NCBI GenBank assembly: GCA_947623455.1
Contig: OX392543.1
Span: forward strand, 14,754,757 to 14,818,756
Direction: 5' to 3'
Source of the DNA: Mimachlamys varia
Taxonomy: Eukaryota; Mollusca; Bivalvia; Pectinida; Pectinidae
DNA length: 64,000 bases
In this document: positions 24,701 through 36,700 of the stretch, one piece after another
Layout: each line of letters begins with the position of its first letter
Numbering within the stretch: position 1 is the stretch's first letter
Notes under the pieces: generated by a model
The model's database searches: none
What the model was told of the DNA's origin: nothing
Seen by the model: the letters and a program-made list of their open reading frames with translations, nothing else
Translations under genes and position numbers: made by a program

Positions 24701-27700
24701 AGAGAAAGAAAAGCTTGAGAGAGATGAACGAGCTGAGGCCAGAGATATGAAGTATAAGATGGATGGGTTACAGATGGAGTTAGAGATTGAAAGATTGCGA
24801 AGGGAGGAGGGTTTAAGGAACCCAACTGAGCAGGTAGGTAGCTCAAAGGCTAGAATTCCAAAGTTACCTCCCTTTGATGACACAAAAGATAACATCGATG
24901 CATATTTACAACGTTTCGAGAGATTTGCAGGAGCAGTTAAGTGGGACAGACAGGATTGGGCCATACATCTTAGTGCACTTCTAAAAGGTAAGGCGTTAGA
25001 GGTATACTCTCGTTTATCAGGTGAGGAAGCTGGGTTGTATGAAAACCTTAAGAATGCTCTACTTAAGAGATTTCAGATGTCGGAAGAAGGGTTTCGGCAA
25101 AAATTTCGTACCTGTAAGCCTGAGGTAGGTGAAACATCTGCTCAATTTGTAGTCAGAATAGGTAACTATTTGGACAGATGGATAGACATGTCCCATACTG
25201 ACCATAGGTTTGAAACTCTGAGAGATTTACTGCTACAGGAGCAATTTGTAAATGCTAGTAATAAAAATTTAGCTCTATTTCTGAAGGAAAGGAATCCAAA
25301 GGATTCTACAGAGATGGCAAAACTGGCGGACCAATATCTAGAAGCTCATAATGGAGTGGACTTAGCATCATTTGGTAAGCCCAAAGGAAGTAAAGCTCCA
25401 TATCGAGAGGGAAATCATAATGCAGTTCCGAGCTTCAGTGATTCTGAAAAGGAGGCATTCAAAAAGGAGCGAAGGTGCTATTCATGTGGAGGTAAGGGTC
25501 ACATAGCTAGAGAATGTAAATCAAAACGTGCCCAGACCACAGCGGCTATGATAGAGCAGGATAGTGAAAACCAATCTGGGTGTAATTGGTCTCATACAAA
25601 AGATTCAGAGGAAAGAAAGCAAGGTAAGCAGAAAGGGGGAAAACACTATCAGAAATCAAGGGAGACGGCTGCTGCTTGTTCAGTACCATTACCTAGTGAC
25701 TTATTTGAGTGTTGTACCCAAGAGTCTGAAGTGATCCTTAAGTGTGGGCATCATTTACCCATCGTTAGCGCTGCCTGTGGCAACTCTAGAGTGAAATTGA
25801 ATGTTAATAACGGATTACCTGTAACTAACGGATATATTGGAGAAATGGAAGTGTCAGTTCTTAGAGATACAGGATGTAGTGGCATTGTGGTTAAACGAAA
25901 TTTGGTAAGTGAACAACAGTTAACATCAAAAGTCGTGACCTGTGTACTTATAGATGGAACGGTAAGAAAAGTGCCAGTGGCAAAGATAGTGGTTGACACA
26001 CCATATTTTAAAGGGGAAACTGATGCACTGTGTTTTGAAAACCCAATATATGATCTAATAATAGGAAATATTCTTGGAGTGAGGGAAACTGGGCACCAAA
26101 TAAAGACCTCTAACACAGAAGCAAATAGGTGGGAGGAGAGGAAAACAGAGGTCAAGCAGGAAAGTACAATATTAGTGCAAGCTGTGGAAACTAGAGCTCA
26201 AATAAAGAAGGTAGGGATAAAACCAACAGCACTCAAAGTACCTTGTGTTAGTGGAACAGACATTGGGAAAGAGGAATTTAAGAAAACTCAAAACGAGGAC
26301 GATTCCTTAGAGCACCTGAAGGATTTTGCTAGAAAAGGGGGTAAGAGGAAAATAGGGAAACACAATTATGCTTGGTTTGTTGTAGAGAGGGATCTCTTAA
26401 AACGGAAATTTCAGTCAGGGAAAACAGATCATGGTAAGATTATAACCCAGTTAGTGGTGCCTAAGAAACTTAGACAATCAGTGATGGAAATTGGTCATAG
26501 ATCTACATTGGCAGGTCACTTAGGAGCTAAAAAGACAACAGAAAAGATCTTAACTCAGTTTTATTGGCCTGGATTTCACCAGGATGTGAAACTATTTTGC
26601 AGATCCTGCGACCTATGCCAGAAGACATTTCCGAAGGGTAGGGTGACTAGAGTACCTATGACAGCTATGCCGTTGATTGACGAACCATTTCGTAGAGTGG
26701 CGGTGGATATTGTGGGCCCTATTCATCCAATGACAGAGCGGAAACATAGGTTCATTCTTACACTGGTGGATTTTGCGACCCGATATCCAGAAGCTGTACC
26801 ATTGCAGACTATTGATACTGAACATGTGGCGGAAGCATTAGTTCAGATATTTTCTCGAGTTGGTGTTCCTCATGAGATACTATCGGATCAGGGATCTCAA
26901 TTTACCTCTGGTGTGATGAAGGAAGTTGGAAGACTTTTGTCGATGAAGCAAATAACAACTACTCCTTACCACCCACAGTGTAATGGACTTGTGGAGCGTT
27001 TCAACGGTACATTGAAGTCTATGTTGAAGAAAATCTGTGTAGAGAAACCAAATGATTGGGACAGATACCTGGGAGCAGTTCTTTTCGCGTACAGGGAAGC
27101 ACCTCAGGATAGTATGGGTTTCTCTCCCTTTGAACTATTATATGGACGTACAGTCAGAGGTCCAATGTCTATACTGCGTGAACTGTGGACAAAGGAGGTA
27201 GAATCACCAGAAGTACAAACAACATATCAATATGTGCTGAATCTACGGAACATTCTAGAGGAAACCTGTGACATAGCCCAGAAAGAACTCAGAAAATCCC
27301 AAGTACGACACAAACACCACTTTGACAGAAAAGCAAGGGACAGAGGATTTAAAGAAAGCGATCAAGTACTGATTCTGTTACCTACAGACAACAATAAGTT
27401 GTTGATGCAATGGAAGGGTCCTTTTGAGGTCAAGGAGGCTATTGGACAGAACAACTATCGCATACAGATAAAAGGTAAGGTGAAGGTCTACCATGCCAAC
27501 ATGCTGAAGAAATACTTATCAGATGTCGGGGAGGTAAGAAAACCAGTTGGTTGTATGGAGATAGTCGGAGCAGCTGTCATTTCTGAAGACGAAGCTGAGG
27601 ATGTTGCCTTGACAAATGAATCTGAGATACCATTACCAGGATTACAAGCAAAAGAGAGTATCAGTGATGTTAGGGTTGCCCAAGACCTAGATGACAAACA

Positions 27701-30700
27701 ACAGAGTGAGGTAAGATATATTCTTCAGGAACACTCAAAGGTGTTAACAGACCTACCAGGAAACTGTAGAATAGGGGAACATGTTATCAAGTTGACCACC
27801 GATGAGCCAATCAGATCAAAGCCGTATCCAGTTCCGCATGCAATGAGGGAGACGGTAAGTAAAGAAGTCAAAACAATGTTGGAGATGGGAGTTATTGAGC
27901 CGTCAACATCGCCCTATGCATCGTCCGTCGTGTTGGTCAAGAAACCTGACAATACAAATAGGTTTTGTATAGATTACAGACGCCTTAATACAGTAACTGT
28001 TTTTGATGCAGAGCCTATGCCTGACCCAGAGGAAATTTTCTCAAAAATCTCCATGAGCAAGTTCTTTACAAAAATTGATCTTAGCAAGGGTTATTGGCAG
28101 ATCAAAGTGAAACCAGAATGTAAGAAATACACAGCTTTTCTTACACCAGATGGCTTGTATCAATTCTCCGTTATGCCCTTTGGGTTGGTAAATGCCCCCG
28201 CAACATTCAATCGGATGATGAGAATTCTTCTACGAGGTATGAAAGACATTGACAGTTTTTTAGATGATATCTTAATTCATACAGAAACCTGGGAAGAACA
28301 ACTGGACAGATTAAGTGAGCTATTTGAGCGGTTGTCTAGAGCAGGACTGACAGCTAGACCATCTAAGTGTATGGTTGGATTCCACAACTTGGATTTTCTA
28401 GGACATTGTGTCGGAAATGGTGAGCTACGTCCAAATCCAGATAAGGTTAAGGCAGTTCAGGAGGCGCCAATACCAAATACCAAGAAACAGGTGAGGTCAT
28501 TCTTGGGGCTAGTCGGTTATTATCGCCGGTTTGTTCCCAACTTTTCGACTATAGCTTTACCACTTACAGATTTGACGAGGAAGGGACAGCCTAACCAAGT
28601 AGTATGGAAAAGTGAGCACGAGAAGGCCTTCCAATCATTGAAGTCTGTGTTGATAAAAGCACCTGTGTTACACCTGCCTGACTGTAAGAAGGTCTTTATA
28701 CTGAGAACAGATGCGTCAAATGTAGGGCTTGGAGCAGTCCTAATACAGGAATGGGAAACAGAAAGTTATCCAGTGGCTTATGCAAGCAAAAAGTTGCTGC
28801 CAAGACAACAGGCATATTCTGTGATAGAGCGGGAATGCTTAGCCATTGTGTGGGCTGTTCAAAAGTTTCACCCATATCTGTACGGACGTTCATTTGTGTT
28901 GCAGACAGACCACCAACCACTGGTGTTTATGAACAAAGCAAAACTACTGAATTCAAGGATCATGCGTTGGACCTTGTTATTACAGGACTACCAATTCAGG
29001 ATTGAAGCTATCCGTGGTAGAGATAATGTAGGTGCAGACTACCTAAGTCGACTGCCAGAGGTAAGTCAGTAAATGAGGTATCAGATCTACAGAAACAGGG
29101 AAGGTGAGTAGTAGACAACCATTGCTGTATATATATGAGATTGTTCCCAGTTAACTTTTTAGTATTATGGATTAAAAAGTAAGTATTTTTATCCTAAGTT
29201 GGGGGATGTCAAAAAGTTATGTGGTACTCTGCAAAATAATTGCCAGTTATCCAGTGATCAGGGAATACACCTGTACTGTAGAGGTTACCTGAGTTCACTG
29301 AATAGAAAGTGCTGATCAGGGAATACACCTGTACTGTAGAGGGTCACCTGAGTTCACTGAATAGAAAGTGCTGAGTCAGGGTCACTGAGGCGTAACCAAA
29401 TCATGCAACACAGGTAAGTGTCACCTGTGTGTGCGGCCATTTCAACCCCGGACCTGGACCTGGAAGGTTCACTTATGTCAGAGGCTGTGTGCCAGGGGAG
29501 AAATGCCTAAGCTGTGTGCTTGGTAATGAAATGTTACCAGGGCTGTGTGCCCAAAGTTAGTATCCAAGTTAGAGATAGTTTGAGGCCACAACATGTAAGC
29601 TGTGTGCTAGTTTTGGCAAAACTTTGCTGCTTGGAGAGGCTGTGTGCTATGTCCACCTCAATGGAGTGTGGGAGTCCTGGAATGAAACAGGAGAGTGAGC
29701 TGTGTGCTCAGAAATGCTAAAGAGAGACGCCAACAGTAAGTACATATTTATGTCATTAATGTAAGGTTGGTAAAAATGTTTAGCATGCAAAATATAGGGT
29801 GTAATAGTATAGGTCATTGTTGTAGAATAATTTCCTAATAGAATGTAATGTAAAGAAATAGAAAATAGAGAGAAAGTAAAAGGAGATAGTGAGAAAGAGA
29901 ATTAATAAATGTCATTGTAAGTAAAATACAAGTATACAAATGTAATACGAATGTGCAAGTGCTATAAAGTGCTATAAACCCATGAACTTAGAACATTGAC
30001 TCTATAACCTTGTAGGTGACCTTGGGGACAGGGAGCCAATTAGCCATATAAAGGTTGATGTGCCAGACCATAGTGGGAGCAGCAGAATCCCTGTTACTTA
30101 TGTGAAACCAGAAGACTAAGAGATATTTGTGCTGGACTAGTACAGTGCCTAAGGAGGGTATACATATATATATCTGTCAGAAAGGAGTGAAACAACATCA
30201 GAGTGAAGAGAACTTTGGGAACCGACCACAGTGATGACCTATATATATTTGGGGTCCGGAGAGACAATGGGTTTTAGAGACGGGTTTTGTTTTGTGTTGC
30301 ACATTATTAATTAACTGTAGAGAATGAGTAGGAGTGTGAAAGGGTGTTTTGTATGGTGTAAATATTGTTTCCTATGATTTTGTAAATATGTTCAGGTGAA
30401 TACACATGTTAATGTAATTTATGTTGTTGTCTCATCTGTTTGCAAATAATTAGGCTAAGCCTATACCAACAATTCTTGACATTGACACTTGCTTGTAAAA
30501 ACAAATAAAAAGCATTGCTGAATATTTTAAAAATAGTTTTGTAGCAAACTATTTATATATGACTGATCTTCCATAAACAATATGTAATTATTATAAATTG
30601 CAGCTGTATGGAACCTGTTAATTTACATATAGAACTATGTTTATCCGTTATGAAGATAAAGTACATGTGGATCGGAGATTACAGAAAAAGTTATTAAACG

Positions 30701-33700
30701 TTATTCTGAAGAAGAAACTACTTCTAATTTGTCAAAGGAATTAGCCATTGGTTAATTACCTGAAGGTAGGCCGTACTTTTGCCGGAGAAAGGTTGGACAA
30801 TCGTGATAGACTCGAGTTCCCGCTGAAGTGTAGTTCCAGCAGTCCCAGCCATCAAACGTAGCGTTACAGTACAGGCCACCTGTAAGTAGGATAAAATATA
30901 GTATAACAGTGCAGACCAATTGTCAGTAAGATAAAATATAGTATTACAGTACAGACCACCTGTAACTGTTTATAGGGAGGCCAAAACGTATCGTTTCATT
31001 ATGAAGGTCGCAGTACAATTCTGAGGTAGGGGAGAACTCCCATATTTCATGTACGGCTAAAATAAAATGTATATCGAGTCACCGCTTTGAAAAAAATGTT
31101 AGATGTTAGATATGCTATTCGATACCTATTGATTTCATAGACTGTATGAAAACAAAATTTGATTATTTCCAATGTTTTGAATCCTAGTTGAAATGGATAT
31201 CCCCTACTATAACGACCCTGACGAAATTCAGTTATTTATCATGTTTGAGTTTCACGTTTATTTGGTAACTTTATTGTATTTTTTTTTGTTGTTTTTTGTA
31301 CTCTTCCAAGAAAATGAGGCCGTATTTGTTTGTGCGTTGGTTAAGGGTAATTATTTTAAACTACTACAGCCCCCCATCGAGTGACGAAGCTGTTTACTTA
31401 TTTCCAAAGATGTTGTAAAACGTATCCAGTGATCGTAGGGAAATAGATCTACAGAACAATTTGCTAATATGTTTCAATACTCAATAGCGTGTGCTTTTTG
31501 ATCTAAGCATGATCACGGACATTTTCCTTATTAATCCATACCAATAGACTGGCATGCTACTGAATTAAAATGAAATACAAATATACCGATTGTTTTAACC
31601 AGTCCACGAACACAAACAATTCGAACTGTCATGTTATTCACATCCGTTTGTGAGTGTCTGTTTCATTCACACAAAATTGGTTGTTAACGTGTATTTTAAT
31701 GAGAGTGTTAGCATCCTATGCCAATGTCTTCTACAGCTACCATATACCTCGATGTGTTATATAGTGGGGTTGGTATTGCCATACACTTAAACATAAACTC
31801 ATCGTGGCTTTATTTACTTTACTATCTCAACAAATCATACTGTTGACTTCAAAGTATTATTAACAATTCCGAGATACTAACGCATCGCACAACGTAGACT
31901 GTAAGTATTGGCAAATCACGTGGTTTTCAAATTACCAAGATATGGAGTGTATTCTTGGGCACAATGTGAGGGCATTCGCAGGAGACTAATATATTATTTG
32001 AAAACTTTCGTACTTCTGAAATCATGCCTTTGCAAATGTCTTCATTAACTTCGCTTCAAATCTCTCACAGCTTTTCAATTGTGCATTGTCTGATAATATT
32101 AGCAACGGAACGCTCCGAGAACTGTCATAAAATGTCCTTTTGTCAAAAAGCACAATCAATACAATTTCTGAAATCGTAACTGCTTAAATTGTGCCTGTAC
32201 GTCCATTGTTATTCACTTAGGTGATTTCCTCTCCGGTGATATTTTCCGGGTACATTAAACGGACAACCAATTATAGCAACATATGCAAATTTTGCCAACC
32301 ATGTCAAAGGCAAAATTAGTTTGTGTTCTTGACCACATGACCAATATATTTAATTCGTAAACCAAAATGATTTAAAAACAGCCAAGATTGACATATTTGT
32401 CGTATTCAATAGGTGTTGTTCTACTTAACTTTCTTCTTAAATCGCAACTGTTTACGTGTGTCGATCAGTAGTTGTGCCTCGATGACGTCACATATACCAC
32501 GTGACAGGTAAGCTAATTAAAAAAGTTCTCGCCAGTCAAGAACTAGTTAACGGTCAACTTTGATTGTAATATCTAGGTTACTGGAAATCATCGAATAATC
32601 ATTAGTCAACTATTCAGTTTTTATTCATCTTTGATACACGTTTCGTTTCTTTTTACAAGAATTGAAAATCGTGGCCGAATTCGTTTAACAAAATCTTTGT
32701 GACACGTACAATGACGATTGTGGCTGTTGTAATTACCTGTTATGTCACAACCTTCCACCTTAAATACACAAATAAATAAATTTAAATTGGTATAGCGCCC
32801 TATCTAGCTAACATAACCTACAATGTACTCTAAAGTGACTTTCAGTACATAGATATACAATGTTTATACAAACAACACATACAATTAACACATATACAGT
32901 TCTAGCATAAACAGTTCTGAAGAGTTCGCAGGAGCTGCCTTATCGGGCGTTTACTACAAGTCATATACCACCTGGCTTATACCCCTACGTTAGATCATTT
33001 GACGGTGATTATCAGAGGACTAGAAAGATATATTTTTGGTTCTGAGCATTAGAAAACAATGCGTCCATTAATTCACCAAAACTACATACAACAAAATCAG
33101 AGAATACCAAAGAGTCAATAAAACTGAAAATAGAAATGATTAAAGGAAGCCCTTAAAAGTACCATATGTACTATTGAACAAGTGTTCCGGGCGAGTTAGC
33201 GTCGTCTGCTTCATCAACCACACATGTCATGTAATTCCAGGTCACATTTCAGTAACTGTCCTCACCTCAAAGTGACAAATTAGGCTTCGTTCTCAATCAC
33301 AACTAATGAACATATTCGAAAACGAATCATACAAGAGTACAGTTTATATTCCAATGAAACCAAAATGGCGACCATAAAACTTGTAAATAGGCTTCATCAA
33401 CCTAAATGTCTCGAATCCCTGTGTCGTAAATTTGTTAGTTAGCAAGCGACACATCATGAAAATTCCCGGCATCTAGAGCAAGTCCTAGCATAACGAGTTA
33501 AATGTGTCTCGCAAGCTCCATTCGTTCAAAATGCAAGAGTGTAACTACCAAGAAAGAGAAAATTCACGATTTGAAAATAGAAACCGTCAAATTAAAACAA
33601 TAGTTTATACAACATTAATACAAATACATTTTGATATAAAGATGATGTATTCAAATTATTGGAAAACAAGATCTGATTATACCAATGCCTCAACAAAACC

Positions 33701-36700
33701 ATAAATCGAACTCAAAATCGATTAAACTAAAGGCAAAATATGAGAAAAGGAAATGTCAATATGGTGACCCTCTTACAAGAGAATAGGACCAGGTGTTACG
33801 GAAGAGTAAACGTCTTCTGCTTTATTGACGACATCCGCCATAAAAACCTTGGTCACATTCAAATTTACGTCAAGCCTAGCCCTCAAAACGAGAACCGAGT
33901 CATCTTTTTTTACCAAAACAAGTAAGCACACTACTGAGTCTACTCAAATACGTCCATCTTCAAATCACGCAAAGTTGCAAAACATTTCTCAATGAGACTA
34001 AGTTGGCGACCATAAAAATTGCCTATAGTCTTTATGAATCTGCAACTCTCGAATCCCTGTGCCGTACGTTTGTTCGTCAGCAGCTGATATTTGTCACAAA
34101 AATCTCGATATACAGAGCAAGCCCTAAAATAACGAATACTCTGCGACATTAATTAGTTTCTATAAAGTACATCTCACTGTTACAGATAGCGACGTTGAAA
34201 TAACACTTCTTGTGTCTATATTCTGTCAATAACTTATATCACAGACCCTGATAGTTTTACATAAGTAAAGAGGCAGACCCTTTCTCGCCAAACAGTCAAA
34301 ACCAAAAACAAGTTGCCAATTTTCAGAAAAACAACAAACCGTGATGAATTTCGAATGTATAAAAGCAGGGGAAATACTCAGATCGCAAGTGCTTAAGTAC
34401 CTGCAGCAAATGACAACCGAGCTATTAGGAGGATATCATTATTTTTCCTTAAACATTATTCATTGGAATAAGCTATCTTGGTAGTAGTGTTCTTTATAAG
34501 CGATGTGTTAGTTAAGTTATTCAACCAGGTTGCGGCAGTTCTGCTAAATATCATGCTCATTTGTATTACGCCATGTAGATGTTCTGTTAGATGTGGACCA
34601 AATTCTCACACAGTTTCTCCTATATAAGCTATTGATTGCTGACAATTTTCCCCAGACTTTCAATTACTGTGGTACCAAACAATACCACATCCCCCCACAC
34701 ACACACACTTGTTTTGTTTAAAGTGTCTTAGCGTCAACAGTGGTCTCATTGGGGTGCTCAATTGGTGTTCCCTCATTACCAGTGCATAACGCCTCAGATG
34801 TACCCTTTACTTTTGATATAGAGGCCCGCTGTTATGCTGTCATTATTTTGCTTCTTCCCCGTTTTTTTATTTTCTGCCTTTTCTTTTACAGCTCTTGTTG
34901 ATTGACCAATACTGGTTACTGCAACGAAAGAGTGCGTCTTTTATGTGCTGTTCTTCACTGCGTCCACCATCCTGCTCTGAGATGATTATACGACTCAAAG
35001 CATTTGATGTAATGAATGGTGGGAATTGAACGCCGAATATTGATCTGTGTGTGTCAGTTTGCTGTCTGGGGGCTGGAGTCACACCCTCATTGTAACCTAC
35101 CTGATGCAGTGTGTATCAGCTCTCTATTGATATGTGAAAAGTAACAGACGAGGACTAAACCTACCAGTATCCTACCTGATATAGTGTGTTCCCACTCTCT
35201 ATTGCAACGAGATAAGTAACAGAAGATTGGCTAGATCTAAACCTACCTGTAACCTACCTGATGCAGTGTTGTGTCCGCTCTCTAGTAAAAGGCGATAAGT
35301 AACAGAGGAAAGGCTAGATCTGAACCCTACCAGTAATCTACCTGATGCAGTGTTGTGTCCGCTCTCTAGTAAAAGGCGATAAGTAACAGAGGAATGGCTA
35401 TATCTAAACCCTACCAGTGACCTACCTGATGCAGTGGGTCCCCTCTCTATTAAAAGGCGATAAGTAACAGAGGAAAGACTTGATCTGAACCCTATTTCCT
35501 CAATCCTTTTTGTGTTGTTAGGGAGCTTGAACCATGTGGTCTCGGGAGTAAGCTATGTAAGATCTAGAGAGCCTCGAGTACAGCTGGAGTCTCCGGCCAA
35601 CAATTTAAAGGTTACATATATAACACGTTCCCCAGTTCTGTTCCGGTCTCCTTTTAACTTTAAGGTAAATGTCTTAAACTTAATTTCAAATAGTCAGTTG
35701 GAGAAGGCAGAGGCGTCTGATGCCTTGTGCCGCCAATGGCAAAGTGCAATAAAATAAAGACGCACAGTGTAAACTGTCCAGGAGAAGTGAAAAAACAAGT
35801 TTAACAGGACTATAAGTAGAAGTGCACGGACATAACATACACATGAAAAGATCCCACGTCACTGAGTACATCTTCAGGTAACACACCTGAGTAACCAATC
35901 ACATGGTAATCACGTGGCAACCATGCGCATTGCAGCTCGCCATGCGACAAACAAGTGACAGAACATCTAGACGTACATGATAAACAAGAATCATGTGTAA
36001 ACGGTTTACAATACAGGTTCTGCCAAACTCGATAGCCATCACAATTCTCTTCACACTCTGTCACAAATATCTAGCAAGAATAAACATTAACACCTTATGT
36101 TTGCAACCTGGCAAGGGTTTGGTTTCAAGAGTGTATTAATCATTTAAAAAAAAAATGTTTTACCTACAGATTAAGTGTATTTACTGTTTCCATACAGATA
36201 ATGTATGTTTACTGTTTTGTCATTATCACTTTTAAATTTGTTTGCACATAACAGAAGCAAGGGTGTTGACCTCTACGCTCTGTCGGTTTTCCTGATAAAG
36301 GTGACACAGTCAAACCATTCTAGTCATAGTAAAATTAAACAGTATCATGTGTTTTATTGGGATGCTTAGAATAAGGTAATATCGACAATGTCGCACTTTC
36401 TGGTATGAAACGCGACAATACGCATCTTAGGTAAAATATTTCGTATCCTGCTTCTCAAACCATTTATTAAAACTCATCAAAACAAAAATAGCTGTTGTAC
36501 AACAAAAGTCCAATATTCTAGATGATTTTGTGAATTATTTATCATATAATGCTACACTCAGAGTGGAATTCTGACGCCACACAAATAGCCCTGATTCTGT
36601 TGACGATTTGACAATTGAGTTAATGAGGACTGTGGACAGGAAGAGCTTTGTTCTATTCACTGACTGACAGGTTAGGTAATACGATAATCGACATCCGACC

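Larger units (their letters stand above)
23216..30486 (+). mobile_element. Intact Gmr1-like Ty3/Gypsy LTR retrotransposon with 5-bp target duplication
   Basis: Element 23221-30481, flanked by TTGAC at 23216-23220 and 30482-30486. Both LTRs are 1275 bp, start TGTCAA and end TTGACA. A primer-binding site, one uninterrupted gag-pol frame and a polypurine stretch follow in order. The pol order is protease, integrase, reverse transcriptase, RNase H, the order that defines Gmr1-like elements within Ty3/Gypsy. There is no envelope gene. It lies in the intron between receptor exons 2 and 3, in the opposite orientation to the host gene. Confidence 0.95.
30880..35886. other. Receptor intron between exon 2 and the cassette exon
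   Basis: Contains a SINE-like fragment (32765-32985), two Penelope-like fragments (33098-34160) and a minisatellite (35085-35500). Between 30900 and 32760 I see nothing beyond a short duplication of the phrase around ACAGTACAGACCACCTGTAA just upstream of exon 2 (30890-30965). 34170-35080 shows only an (AC)n run near 34693. Confidence 0.55.

Noticed and set aside
24590..24964. 124-codon minus-strand frame and other frames opposite the gag-pol gene
   Set aside because: Shadows of the 1486-codon plus-strand frame, which has all the domain motifs.
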